This document shows, piece after piece, positions 8,742-17,149 of a DNA stretch of 64,000 nt. Every line of letters begins with the position of its first letter. The first letter of the stretch is position 1. The DNA lies in NCBI GenBank assembly GCA_018262855.1, contig JADFDO010000001.1:1-64000 (forward strand), read 5' to 3'. The position numbers were made by a program, and so were the translations under genes. Source of the DNA: Methanolinea sp. GTDB lineage: Archaea > Halobacteriota > Methanomicrobia > Methanomicrobiales > Methanospirillaceae. The notes beneath the pieces were generated by a model. That model worked only from the letters and a program-made list of their open reading frames with translations, was not told the origin of the DNA and made no database searches.

Positions 8742-9080
8742 GTGGCCCCAGCACGCTGCATCAACAAACTGAAGGCAAAGATCCTCCTCAAGGATACCAC
8801 GATCGGAAAGGTTGAGGAATATGTCAGGGGTGCCTGCTCCGAATGGTACGATATCCCGCCAAATTTTGAATTCAGGGGGATAACCATTTTAATCCCGAAA
8901 TCCATGCCCATGGGATTTAAAAGGAAGAAAAACAAGATCCTGATGCCTTTTGTAAAACCATGCTTCGGTCCAATGCTTGTCGAAATCGATGCACAGGACG
9001 GGGATTTCGAATCATTGAAGAAGAGGTTGGCATCTGCCGGGACAGGGGCAGCGGTGTCAGGCAGCCAATATTCCGACTGA
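8742..9080 (+). CDS. Hypothetical basic protein
   Basis: I do not recognise this 112-residue product. It is soluble, with a basic, proline-rich middle (IPKSMPMGFKRKKNKILMPF) flanked by two alpha/beta segments, and a glycine/alanine-rich tail. The start is a GTG at 8742, with a TATA-like TTTTATTATTT about 35 bases upstream. A minus-strand open frame of similar size covers the same bases, but its residue pattern looks like a shadow. Confidence that this is a gene is moderate. Confidence 0.5.
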   Translation: MAPARCINKLKAKILLKDTTIGKVEEYVRGACSEWYDIPPNFEFRGITILIPKSMPMGFKRKKNKILMPFVKPCFGPMLVEIDAQDGDFESLKKRLASAGTGAAVSGSQYSD

Positions 9081-9165
9081 ATACAGATCTCCCCTTTTGT
9101 CATCAAAAATTCCCGGGAAGGACCATGTTATGGTGTGGTCCATGGACTCCCCGGGTTCCCGGTTT

Positions 9166-9750
9166 TCATTTACTCTCCATCTTTTTCAGGAGGTATGCCA
9201 TATTTGATCCAAGATTTTTCATCGTCTCGATACCTTCTGTATCATTCCGGACGTCGCCGGGATTCATCCCGATTCCGAGATTCCAGTAACTTGAACCAAC
9301 GGTATACATCCCGCTGATCCCGAAAAAGTGGTTGATGGTATCAAAAACATGCACAGCACCTGCTCTCCTCTCAGCGGCTACTGCTGCTCCTGCCTTTCTC
9401 GCAAGGAGGCCGCCATTTGCCATCACCACAAAGCCTGCCCGGTCGATGAGTGCTTTTGTCTCGGTGGAAACATCGGCAAAATAGGTCGGTGACCCGATCA
9501 GGATACCATCTGCTGCAATCATCTTTTTGATGCAATTATTGATAATATCGTCATCAAATATGCACCGTTTATCCTGGTTCACGAAGCATTTTCCGCAGGC
9601 AGTGCACCCGTGCACTTTCGTACCTCCCACCTGGACCAGCTCGGTTTTTATCCCCTCTTTCTTCAGAACATCCAGAACCTGCCGGAGGAGATACTCCGTG
9701 TTTCCCCCTTTCCTGGGGCTTCCGTTGAACGCAACCACTCTCATGTTCAT
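9166..9750 (-). CDS. NAD(P)H-dependent flavoprotein of the FMN reductase/iron-sulfur flavoprotein type
   Basis: The 194-residue product begins with a flavodoxin-like beta strand and phosphate loop, AFNGSPRKGGNT, that binds FMN. It has a CTACGKC segment around residue 50, a second FMN loop IGSPTYFADVS, and a GGLLARKAGAA region. This is the family of NADPH-dependent FMN reductases and iron-sulfur flavoproteins common in methanogens. The Cys-x2-Cys-x2-Cys spacing hints at a cluster or redox thiols, but the full four-cysteine set of characterised iron-sulfur flavoproteins is not evident. The start is taken at 9750 (MNMRVVAFNGS); the upstream extension is not family-like. Confidence 0.8.
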   Translation of the reverse strand: MNMRVVAFNGSPRKGGNTEYLLRQVLDVLKKEGIKTELVQVGGTKVHGCTACGKCFVNQDKRCIFDDDIINNCIKKMIAADGILIGSPTYFADVSTETKALIDRAGFVVMANGGLLARKAGAAVAAERRAGAVHVFDTINHFFGISGMYTVGSSYWNLGIGMNPGDVRNDTEGIETMKNLGSNMAYLLKKMESK

Positions 9751-9881
9751 GAGGTAGCCGGTTGATCCCATGAAGTATGCGGGTCCCTCCCATTTCCATA
9801 AAACCCATTCCAGTGAACCGAGATATGTTTCCAAAGGAACAGGTCAAGGTTTCCTCCAGGTGGGCTTTCCGGGTCCACCAA

Positions 9882-10424
9882 TCAATGTTTTGACCAGAAA
9901 TATACAGAGATGGCGATGATGGTTGCTGCGGTACCGAGCCCATACGCGAGGATATCGTACCCGCTCACCCACGTCAGGGCTTCTCCAAGGAAGAGAACTG
10001 CGAGCGCGATAACCACAAGGCCAAGGAGCTTTTCCTTGAGGTCATCGAGATCGCTAATCTTCAACCATCCCGGCAGAGGCGCCTTCGAGATAAAGAGTTC
10101 GAAAAAACCGAGGGCAATGATATAAAACACCGTAGCAACGAGAAACAGGTCGATGATCTCGATTGAATATGCCATTACGTGCTTCATGCTCTGGACATCA
10201 GCCGAGAAATGCATGGCCGAGTGCGAGACACTAAAGATTGTGACGAGAAAACCATAGATGAATAATGTGACCGAGAGTATGAGTGCCCCCATGACGGCAA
10301 GGAAAATAATCACCTTTGTGGAGGGACCGATAAGGAATCGGCTGCGCGGCTTCTGGCCGGGGTTCTCTTCGCGGTGAACTTCATGTCCCGTCGTTGAGGC
10401 TGGTTTCTCTTCCAAAGGGATCAC
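9882..10424 (-). CDS. UPF0114/YqhA-like membrane protein
   Basis: The last 150 residues match the UPF0114 (YqhA) pattern: a first membrane helix, a loop, two more helices, and the signature FFELFISKAPLPGWLKISDLDDLKEK split across a helix-loop. Four transmembrane helices are visible. I use a GTG at 10424 as the start, giving 180 residues, because the longer open frame would run through the neighbouring YkgJ-type gene. Function is unknown; the family is widespread in bacteria and archaea. Confidence 0.75.
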   Translation of the reverse strand: MIPLEEKPASTTGHEVHREENPGQKPRSRFLIGPSTKVIIFLAVMGALILSVTLFIYGFLVTIFSVSHSAMHFSADVQSMKHVMAYSIEIIDLFLVATVFYIIALGFFELFISKAPLPGWLKISDLDDLKEKLLGLVVIALAVLFLGEALTWVSGYDILAYGLGTAATIIAISVYFWSKH

Positions 10425-10599
10425 GCAACTCTTCTTGTCCCTATGAAATCTGATTAGTAATTGAAGATAAAGCCACTGGAGATTGAGCAGGAATTGGAAT
10501 CCCGAAGTGTTTCGGATGCCGCATGGATTCCGGAAATATCCGGCCTGATAAAAACCCCGATCATACGGAAAATTCCAAGATCCGACAAGAAAATCCCCA

Positions 10600-11082
10600 T
10601 CAGACCATGACAGTACATCCGTGCTCCCTGAAGAACCGTATGACCTTCTCATCCCATTCTTCCCGGCTGGATGAATCCAGGGTATCTCTGAATGCTTCCC
10701 ATGCATGACGGAGGCTCTCCTCCTCGAGACAGACATGGCGATCATCCATGACCCTGGCAACCCTCCTGCCCTGCGTATCGACAACGAGGATTCTCCAGCA
10801 TTGGTATTCCCTGCAGATATCGGGCCTTGTCTGATGAACGGTGCAAAAGGCCATCTTTCTATCCTTGTCCCACCGCACAAACGGGCATGGATTCAGAGAC
10901 CCGGGAGGGATTGAGTTGGAAAGAAAAAAATCCCGCATGTTCGGCGCCACGCCGACCTGGATGGTATCGCCGGTATATTCATTCCTGAAAAGGTACCGCA
11001 ACTCTCCCAGTTCTTCAACGATCGAAAAGACCTGTCCCATCACGCTGCAGCATTCACCGCACTGCTGGCAGAAGTAGGACAT
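10600..11082 (-). CDS. YkgJ-type cysteine-cluster protein
   Basis: From the ATG at 11082 the product is 160 residues and opens with CxxCxxCC (CQQCGECC), the hallmark of the YkgJ (CxxCxxCC) family. It is followed by CPFVRWD, CTVHQTRPDICREYQC and a C-terminal helical tail. The cysteines are thought to bind zinc or an iron-sulfur cluster; function is not established. The second member of the family in this window is at 34828-35226. Upstream open-frame sequence lacks family features. The gene is divergent from the PspC gene. Confidence 0.8.
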   Translation of the reverse strand: MSYFCQQCGECCSVMGQVFSIVEELGELRYLFRNEYTGDTIQVGVAPNMRDFFLSNSIPPGSLNPCPFVRWDKDRKMAFCTVHQTRPDICREYQCWRILVVDTQGRRVARVMDDRHVCLEEESLRHAWEAFRDTLDSSSREEWDEKVIRFFREHGCTVMV

Positions 11083-11173
11083 AGATCTGAATGCGATCTC
11101 CTGGGATATGCAGGTTTGGAAACAGATGACCCAGGTGCCAACATTTTTCCCGCAGCATGACAGTGTACAGTCC

Positions 11174-11395
11174 ATGAAACAGCTGATGAGGATCAGGGAA
11201 GGCAAGATACTTGGAGGAGTCTGCGGAGGCATTGGGAAGTATTTTGATATTGATCCGGTCCTCATCCGGATCCTCTGGGTTGTGCTCACCTGTTTGTCAG
11301 TCGGGATCGGGGTGATCGTCTACATCGCGGCATGGATCCTGATGCCGGAGGAGACTGAAAATATTACTGAACCACCTGCTATCACTGGAGAGTGA
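11174..11395 (+). CDS. PspC domain protein
   Basis: This 73-residue protein is a nearly complete PspC domain: a basic start, GGVCGGIGKYFDIDPVLIR, then one long hydrophobic helix and a short acidic tail. PspC domains act in membrane-stress signalling in bacteria; archaeal copies are stand-alone and unstudied. The ATG at 11174 fits the family start. It is monocistronic and lies next to the repeat-bearing intergenic region. Confidence 0.85.
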   Translation: MKQLMRIREGKILGGVCGGIGKYFDIDPVLIRILWVVLTCLSVGIGVIVYIAAWILMPEETENITEPPAITGE

Positions 11396-11754
11396 TTGAT
11401 TTGGGTCCCGGTCAATCGAACATACAGAATTGAGTGTCCTCCCAGCGATCTTTATTCCGGACAGTCGCTGGAAAATCCCATCAATTCCGGAAGAAATACC
11501 TCTTTACTCAAGAGGACACCCCACTGATGATTCATGGAATTCCGTTGACATTCTGCACAGATGACCTGCTTTCCGGAATCCTGCTGTGAATAACCAAAGA
11601 CCCCCGCTATAGAAAAATTACATGATCCTCATCGACATATGAGGAAAAATTATGAACATCGCAGATGCGAATTTCCTATAAACCTCACATGACCGATGAG
11701 AGGCCGGTAAAAAGCATGAGAATGGCGAAGCCATTTTCATGAGAAAAACAAGGT
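11396..11754. other. Intergenic region carrying repeat copy B
   Basis: About 360 bases lie between the convergent PspC and FmdE genes. It holds the second copy of the 75-bp dispersed repeat (11672-11746), ending only nine bases before the FmdE stop codon. I found no coding region or RNA gene in the rest. Confidence 0.6.
11672..11746. repeat. Dispersed 75-bp repeat with hairpin, copy B
   Basis: The gapless partner of 2439-2513. The conserved hairpin has arms 11718-11726 and 11730-11738 around a GAA loop. Lying directly downstream of the FmdE gene on the minus strand, it could act as a terminator for the ABC importer operon. Confidence 0.75.
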
Positions 11755-12393
11755 TTATTGGACCTTCCGCTGTGTTGCTTCTGCACACGGGATGCACAGC
11801 CGCGAACCATCAATGACGCGGGTTTTGGCATCGGCAACCGACTCCCCGCAGCGGGCGCATGTGACAGACTTAAAAATCCTGGCTTTCCGGGGCGGTTTCT
11901 CCCGGATCTCATTGATCGTCAGGATTTCATGTTCAGGGGCGGTAAGGATTCTTTCCAGTGTCGCCTGCTTCAGCATATTGAATCTGGCATGTTCGCGTGA
12001 GTCAGCAGTCCCGGAAAAGACTTTGTTCCGGAGTGTATCCATCTCGGACTGGTCCGGCATAGTCCCCCGGGACACAACGATGCGTATTGCCCGCCTGCCC
12101 TCGCGGGAGAAGAAGGAGAACGCATGTTTTCCATAGTCATGGATGACGAGGTTGCCCTTCCCCGCAGTGCATCCGGTCACCATCTGGATGGCGTCCACGC
12201 CGCATGCATCGGTCTCCGCAACGCAGACAAGTTCCTCGTCGTAAGGCCTTGCGACCCCGAGCGATCTCATCGCGGCCGTCGCGACGCGGTAGCCGGTCGC
12301 GAGCCCAGGGCATGCATGGCCATGAAACGCGACGCATGCTTCGAACGAGGGATAATGTTGATGGAAAGAAGTTCTTTCTCCAGTCTCGCACAT
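11755..12393 (-). CDS. FmdE family protein with C-terminal zinc ribbon
   Basis: The 212-residue protein has an FmdE domain: FHGHACPGLATGYRVA near the start (His and Cys metal ligands), ETDACGVDAIQMVTGCTAGKGNL, and the DYGKHAFSFFSR region. It ends in a zinc ribbon with CxxC...CxxC (CARCGE and CIPC). FmdE was named from the molybdenum formylmethanofuran dehydrogenase operon but is not a catalytic subunit; a molybdenum/tungsten cofactor link is often proposed. Here it is the last gene behind an ABC importer, 32 bases after the ATPase stop, which suggests a role in metal or cofactor handling. The start at 12393 has a GGTGAG ribosome binding site; a TTG overlapping the ATPase stop is a weaker alternative. 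Confidence 0.85.
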   Translation of the reverse strand: MCETGERTSFHQHYPSFEACVAFHGHACPGLATGYRVATAAMRSLGVARPYDEELVCVAETDACGVDAIQMVTGCTAGKGNLVIHDYGKHAFSFFSREGRRAIRIVVSRGTMPDQSEMDTLRNKVFSGTADSREHARFNMLKQATLERILTAPEHEILTINEIREKPPRKARIFKSVTCARCGESVADAKTRVIDGSRLCIPCAEATQRKVQ

Positions 12394-12425
12394 GATAGTC
12401 TCACCGTTTTGTTCCGGATCGGATA

Positions 12426-13205
12426 TCAATCATTCATAAGTTCACAGGCCTGTTCCGCAGGCACCACACATCGAATCCCGGCAAGGCTCCCGATGACGAC
12501 CGGGAGGCCGTAGACTTCTTCGATCACCCCGGGGTTCACCACATCATGCCCTCCATGAGAGAAGATCTTTCCACCCTTGAGAAAAATGAAACGGTCAGCG
12601 AACCGAAGCGCCTGGTTGAGGTCGTGCATGGTCATCACCGCCGCAATGTGGTGTTCCCGGACGATGCGGGTGATGATCGAGAGGATACTGACCTGGTTCT
12701 TCAGGTCAAGGTTGCTCGTCGGTTCGTCAAGCAGGAGGACTTTTGGTTCCTGGACGAGGGCACGTGCGATCGCAATCTTCTGGAGCTCGCCACCACTCAT
12801 CTCGTCGAGAAATGAGAGCCGGAGGTTGTCCATTGAGAGCCTCCGGAAGACCGCGTCGACAATCCTCAGGTCTTTTTCGGAGATGTCCCATCCTATATAC
12901 GGTTTTCTCCCCAGCAGTACCGCGTCGAATGCTGTCAACCGACCGGTCTCCACCCGCTGGGGGACATAGCCAACTTTTCGTGCGATCTCGATCATGTCGA
13001 GCCGCAGCAGGTCATTGCCGTCAAGAAGGACTGCGCCTCCGCGGGGCGTGAGGATCCGGTTAAGGCACTTGAGGAGCGTGGTCTTTCCGACACCATTCGG
13101 CCCTAGGATCGCAACAACCTCGCCTTCATTGATGGAGAATGCGATCTCATTGAGCACAACTCTGTTCCGGTACAGGAACCGGAGTTCATCAACTGAGAGA
13201 ATCAT
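12426..13205 (-). CDS. ABC transporter ATP-binding protein, FecE/BtuD-type
   Basis: The 259-residue protein is a complete ABC ATPase: Walker A GPNGVGKTT, Q-loop GYVPQR, signature MSGGELQK, Walker B VLLLDEP and the switch histidine in MTMHDLNQ. It is closest in style to FecE/FepC/BtuD ATPases of iron-siderophore and cobalamin importers. Its start codon overlaps the permease stop by four bases (ATGA), indicating translational coupling. The long upstream extension of the open frame lies inside the permease gene and is not used. Confidence 0.95.
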   Translation of the reverse strand: MILSVDELRFLYRNRVVLNEIAFSINEGEVVAILGPNGVGKTTLLKCLNRILTPRGGAVLLDGNDLLRLDMIEIARKVGYVPQRVETGRLTAFDAVLLGRKPYIGWDISEKDLRIVDAVFRRLSMDNLRLSFLDEMSGGELQKIAIARALVQEPKVLLLDEPTSNLDLKNQVSILSIITRIVREHHIAAVMTMHDLNQALRFADRFIFLKGGKIFSHGGHDVVNPGVIEEVYGLPVVIGSLAGIRCVVPAEQACELMND

Positions 13206-14272
13206 CTTTTGTACCCCCTGATAAGGAGAAAGAGAAATACGGGCGCTCCCATGAACGCTGTCAGGACAGCGACCGGGAGGACATACGGAGCAACGATGAG
13301 TCTTGCCACCGTGTCCGAAGCAAGCAGCAGGATGCCGCCCATGACACATGAGCCCGGGATGAGGTATCGCTGGTCATCGCCGATGATCCTCCTCACCATG
13401 TGGGGGCAGACCAGTCCCACGAAACCGATGACACCGAGGAACGCGACGATAACTGCCGAGACCAGTGCTGCAACAACCATCCCGACAAGGCGAACCTTCT
13501 CCACGTTCACCCCGAGTCCTTTTGCGGTCTCGTCACCTGCATCAATCGCGTTGTAATTCCAGCGGTTCCCGATGAAGAACAACGAAGCCGCCGCAACAAC
13601 AACCGCCATGAGGGCCAGTTCCGGCCAGTTCGCGCGTGAAACATCCCCGAATGTCCAGAAGACCACGGCGGCAAGTTGTGCATCGTTCGAGAAGTACTGG
13701 AGGAACATGGTTCCAGCCGTAAAAAGCGACGACAGTGCGACGCCAGCAAGCACCATCACTTCTGGTGAAGCCCCGCGTATACGTGAAATGAAGAGAATCA
13801 CCCCTGTGGCAAGAAGGCAGAAGCAGAACGCCATGATGGTCGTTATGTAAGGATTGTTGATCGTCACAGCATCGGCAACCCTCGACTGCATAGTCCCTGT
13901 CCCGAGTACAATGACCGAGACCGCGGCCCCGAAAGCCCCTGCATTGGAGATCCCGAGGGTAAAGGGTGAACCAAGTGGATTTCTCAGTATCGACTGCATG
14001 GCGATTCCGGCTACCGCTAGCCCGGTACCTGCAACAATGGCCGAGAGCGCCTGGGGAAGACGGATGTTCCAGATAATCGCATCCCACTTGTCCGAGACAT
14101 TCTGGCCAAGGAGAGTCTGGATCACCTCATTGATGGGGATGGTCACTGCCCCGACCGATATCGAACACACAAGGAGGACAAAGATGAGGAGGATGCCTCC
14201 CAGGATCCAGAAGACCTTCCGGCGGACATACCCGAGATAATCCGCAGGGACTTCACCGTCAGCAAAATGCAT
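13202..14272 (-). CDS. ABC transporter permease, FecCD family
   Basis: This 356-residue polytopic membrane protein has about ten helices and hallmark FecCD motifs: RLPQALSAIVAGTGLAVAG, QSILRNPLGSPFTLGISNAGAFGA and GFVGLVCPHMVRRIIG (the coupling-helix region). It forms the transmembrane channel for the cargo delivered by the binding protein at 14322. It lies 49 bases downstream of that gene and overlaps the ATPase gene by four bases. Cargo may be a ferric chelate, a corrinoid or an oxyanion; sequence alone does not decide. Confidence 0.95.
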   Translation of the reverse strand: MHFADGEVPADYLGYVRRKVFWILGGILLIFVLLVCSISVGAVTIPINEVIQTLLGQNVSDKWDAIIWNIRLPQALSAIVAGTGLAVAGIAMQSILRNPLGSPFTLGISNAGAFGAAVSVIVLGTGTMQSRVADAVTINNPYITTIMAFCFCLLATGVILFISRIRGASPEVMVLAGVALSSLFTAGTMFLQYFSNDAQLAAVVFWTFGDVSRANWPELALMAVVVAAASLFFIGNRWNYNAIDAGDETAKGLGVNVEKVRLVGMVVAALVSAVIVAFLGVIGFVGLVCPHMVRRIIGDDQRYLIPGSCVMGGILLLASDTVARLIVAPYVLPVAVLTAFMGAPVFLFLLIRGYKR

Positions 14273-14321
14273 GACTCTTCACTTCCCTCCCCGAGGATTG
14301 CCCATTTCGTTCATTGCCCTG

Positions 14322-15485
14322 TCATATCTGGATTTTTGAGAACCCTTGGTCCCCGTACTGGCCGTTCAACTCCGCAAAGACCGGCTTTCCTACAAAGAAT
14401 GTATAAATTTCGTCAGCTTTTCTGGCGGGATCGATATCTGCGAACCTGTCAGGGTAAAGGACCGTTCCCACATAGTAGGCATTCGCGAGCACCGACTCGT
14501 AGTTGGTATTGTAGAAGTTATAGGGGAGCACGCCGTAGATCCGCCCTTCCTTCACTGCCGAGAGGCCCTGGAGGGCAGGATCTGTTTTCAACTCTCCCAC
14601 GGCACCCTCGTTATCCATCTGCAGAGTTCCTACATCGATGAAGATGTACTCGGGATTCCAGTCAACTAGAGCTTCCTTTGCGATATCAGCGTGCGCTGTT
14701 CCCATCCCGGATGCAACATTCCTCGCGTGGACCCAGAGGAATGGCGAGTAGGCGGGTTCGGTCGATATTATGCCATGGGCGCCTGCTGAACTCACACCAC
14801 CCACATAGGCAGTCTTCTGCTGGCTTGCAGGAATATCCCTTGTGCGTCGCTCGAGATCTTGCAGCGTATCTTCGATGTAGGCAATCACCTCTTCTGCCCT
14901 GGCCTCGTTCGAAAGCGCCTTGCCCATGACACGGAGCCCGCTATACATCTCGGCCTTCTCGGCATCATTACGGAGCGATCCGTAGGGGAATGCGACCACA
15001 GGAATGTTGGTCCTGCCCTGCAGCGTGTCTGCTTCAGCTGCATTCGTGGCATACGCGGTACCTGTCGAGCCCGTTTTGAAAATGGCCTGCGGGCCGATGG
15101 CAATAATCTTCTCCGGGTCGTCCTTGCCTCGGAATTCCCCTATGAGGGGAAGCGGCTTGAATGTTGAACCATGGACGAGAGCATACGGTCTTCCCTCGAT
15201 CTTCTGATCCTTCTTCTCGATATCGTCAACACCGGTGACCAGATCCTGACCCTGCAGGTATACCAGGTACCGCAGGCATCCGGACCCTGAACAGACCACA
15301 CTCTGCAGCGGGGAGGGTACTGTCACGGTCCGTCCAAAGCCATCGGTGAGAGCGACCGTCCCTCCCTTTGACGAGGCATCCTTACTGTGTTCCACGGCCG
15401 GAGCACTGTTGGTCACGCACCCCGCAAATGCAAGCATCGCACAGAAAATAAGCACTATTACGAATGTAACCGGGAATTTTTTCAT
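14322..15485 (-). CDS. ABC transporter substrate-binding lipoprotein (FecB/BtuF-like)
   Basis: This 387-residue protein begins with a lipoprotein signal: lysines, a hydrophobic core and a lipobox ending AGC at residue 23. It continues with the class III binding-protein fold, starting GFGRTVTVPSPLQSVV and including IIAIGPQAIF and ALSNEARAEEVIAYIEDTL. It would capture cargo outside the membrane for the FecCD permease. It heads the operon binding protein-permease-ATPase-FmdE. Palindromic AT-rich elements lie 18-50 bases before its start codon, suggesting regulation of the whole operon. The exact cargo is open: iron chelate, cobalamin, or molybdate/tungstate given the FmdE partner. Confidence 0.9.
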   Translation of the reverse strand: MKKFPVTFVIVLIFCAMLAFAGCVTNSAPAVEHSKDASSKGGTVALTDGFGRTVTVPSPLQSVVCSGSGCLRYLVYLQGQDLVTGVDDIEKKDQKIEGRPYALVHGSTFKPLPLIGEFRGKDDPEKIIAIGPQAIFKTGSTGTAYATNAAEADTLQGRTNIPVVAFPYGSLRNDAEKAEMYSGLRVMGKALSNEARAEEVIAYIEDTLQDLERRTRDIPASQQKTAYVGGVSSAGAHGIISTEPAYSPFLWVHARNVASGMGTAHADIAKEALVDWNPEYIFIDVGTLQMDNEGAVGELKTDPALQGLSAVKEGRIYGVLPYNFYNTNYESVLANAYYVGTVLYPDRFADIDPARKADEIYTFFVGKPVFAELNGQYGDQGFSKIQI

Positions 15486-15502
15486 ACTTTTAAGTTATTT
15501 TG

Positions 15503-15535
15503 TTATATTATTTCAATATAATGAAAAATTTTTCA
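15503..15535 (-). promoter_or_regulatory. Two adjacent palindromes upstream of the ABC importer operon
   Basis: A perfect inverted repeat TTATATT-N5-AATATAA occupies 15503-15521. Directly next to it is the 14-base palindrome TGAAAAATTTTTCA at 15522-15535. Both fall between the start codon of the binding-protein gene (15485) and the AT-rich promoter zone at about 15545-15600. This is where an archaeal repressor, such as a DtxR/MDR-type metal regulator, would block transcription. The regulator identity is inference. Confidence 0.5.
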
Positions 15536-15713
15536 TATTTTAAGCTTATAATTTTTTAAATTTTTAAAATTTTTAGAGAAGAATTAAAATTTTTTATTGA
15601 AATATATTACAGAAAGAGGCTTTCAGGGACTATCTATCTGCACGGAGGAAGCACCTGCATAACATGAAAACAGAGATTGTATGTATCTTGAACACCACAC
15701 TCTTTTCAACCCT

Positions 15714-16607
15714 ATGGCTCCGCTGAAGGCATATGCAGATCTCATGAGACTGCATTTCTTCTTTGCCTGGCCTCTTCTCTTCTGTTCCGGATATCTCCTG
15801 GCCACTGCCATGTATGGTTCGTTTTCCTGGCCATCCCTCATAAGAGTCCTGCTCATAGGACTCCTTGGATTTGAAGGAGGTCTTGTGCTGAATGATTATA
15901 TCGACCGGGAGTATGACAGGAAGGATACAGAGTTTGGCAGGCTCACAAAGTACTGGAGGGTATTCGGCACCCGGCCAATCCCATCAGGGCTTATCTCACC
16001 CAAGAGCGCCCTTCTCATCTTTCTTCTCCTTGCGTTCAGCGCTCTGATTCTCATTGCTACACTCCCGTATCCCCATTCCCTCTACGTGGCACTAATCATG
16101 GTCTACTGCTATGCAGTAGAAGCATTTTACCAGGTCAAAAAGAGGCACCAGTCGTTTCCCCTGGCCCAGCTTGTCGGAAGAACCGATTTTGCCCTCTTCC
16201 CTGTTGCAGGATACCTCTCTGCAGGATTTCCCGACCAGACGGCGCTCCTCTATTTCCTGTTCTTCTACCCGTTTGCAATAGCCCACCTTGGCATTAATGA
16301 TCTGGCAGATATCACCAACGACCGTGCACGGGGATTGCAGACGATATCCATATTGTATGGAATTTCCGGTACAGTTCGCTGGATTGTCCTGTTTTTCATC
16401 ATCCACGTATTTTTTGCCTGTATATTTCTCATGCGGCTGGGAATAATTGCCCGGATAGGTATCCCAATCGGCCTTATACTTCTCCTGTTCGCCACGGTAT
16501 CACTCTGGCGGGACTCCTCTCCGGAGAGGGCCCTCACAGTGCTTCCGCTCTTTCATATCTCCATGCTCTTCTATGCAGGGTCCCTTGTACTTGATGTGCT
16601 CTGGTGA
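15714..16607 (+). CDS. UbiA family prenyltransferase
   Basis: The roughly 297-residue membrane protein has both aspartate-rich motifs of UbiA prenyltransferases: NDYIDREYD in the first loop and NDLADITND in the second, which bind magnesium and the prenyl diphosphate. Eight or nine hydrophobic helices fit the fold. UbiA members in archaea include digeranylgeranylglyceryl phosphate synthase, but this could equally prenylate a quinone-like or other acceptor. The start at 15714 matches the family N-terminus (LKAYADLMR); an ATG at 15681 is possible. Confidence 0.85.
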   Translation: MAPLKAYADLMRLHFFFAWPLLFCSGYLLATAMYGSFSWPSLIRVLLIGLLGFEGGLVLNDYIDREYDRKDTEFGRLTKYWRVFGTRPIPSGLISPKSALLIFLLLAFSALILIATLPYPHSLYVALIMVYCYAVEAFYQVKKRHQSFPLAQLVGRTDFALFPVAGYLSAGFPDQTALLYFLFFYPFAIAHLGINDLADITNDRARGLQTISILYGISGTVRWIVLFFIIHVFFACIFLMRLGIIARIGIPIGLILLLFATVSLWRDSSPERALTVLPLFHISMLFYAGSLVLDVLW

Positions 16608-16630
16608 GGCTGAAGTTCCGCATCTGCAGA

Positions 16631-16640
16631 TTTTATATCC
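16631..16640 (+). promoter_or_regulatory. TATA-box, likely leaderless transcript
   Basis: TTTTATATCC lies about 27 bases before the ATG at 16663. With normal archaeal spacing transcription would start at or next to the start codon, giving a leaderless mRNA. Confidence 0.45.
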
Positions 16641-16662
16641 GGCGGCGTGATACCGTCATCAT

Positions 16663-16977
16663 ATGCCTGACATCGAGCAGTTAATCCGATCAGCAGGACT
16701 CGAAGGCTGGATCCTCCAAGGACGGCGATATCCCCATCCCCTCCCTGAAGGACTCAGGAACTATTATTGTTATACCAGGGATGGCGGGCATTCCCTTCTC
16801 GTCGTCCTGGAAAAAGAATACCGGTATGGGGAATCCCCTGAACGATACGTTGTTCCAGCACCGATCAGGATGGTGCTCAGGTCGGGATACCGGGAGAAAG
16901 ACGGCTACCTTTGGTCTGATCTGCCCTACACAAATGATCTTGGTCTCCAGGTCAGGGATGAGGATATCGAGTTTTAA
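16663..16977 (+). CDS. Hypothetical protein
   Basis: I do not recognise this 104-residue soluble protein. It has a conserved-looking aromatic-rich centre (NYYCYTRDGGHSLLVVLEKEY) and an acidic C-terminus, with no cysteine pairs, signal peptide or membrane helix. A clear TATA-box with leaderless spacing supports it as a real gene. It sits alone between the UbiA gene and the MBL hydrolase gene, on the same strand. Confidence 0.6.
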   Translation: MPDIEQLIRSAGLEGWILQGRRYPHPLPEGLRNYYCYTRDGGHSLLVVLEKEYRYGESPERYVVPAPIRMVLRSGYREKDGYLWSDLPYTNDLGLQVRDEDIEF

Positions 16978-17105
16978 CAAAACGAGGGATCCCTCTGCCC
17001 TGATCGGGGGATACTCTATGGAGGTGTTATCGAACATCTGGCAATTCCATGCTCCCCTCTTCACAGGCAGACATGTTTCGAAATCCCTTGAGATCCTAGG
17101 CAATG

Positions 17106-17114
17106 TTTTTATAT
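17106..17114 (+). promoter_or_regulatory. TATA-box for the MBL hydrolase gene
   Basis: TTTTTATAT lies about 40 bases before the GTG start at 17150, followed by a G-rich ribosome binding site. Confidence 0.4.
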
Positions 17115-17149
17115 CATCCTGACAATCATCAGCGCAGGGGGGATGTTAG

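Noticed and set aside
8726-9106. A 126-codon minus-strand frame over the hypothetical gene at 8742
   Set aside because: It covers the same bases as the plus-strand gene, has no recognisable motif, and reads like a shadow frame.
9882-10880. A 332-codon reading of the UPF0114 gene
   Set aside because: The N-terminal 150 codons overlap the YkgJ-type gene, and the UPF0114 domain begins much later, so a GTG at 10424 is preferred.
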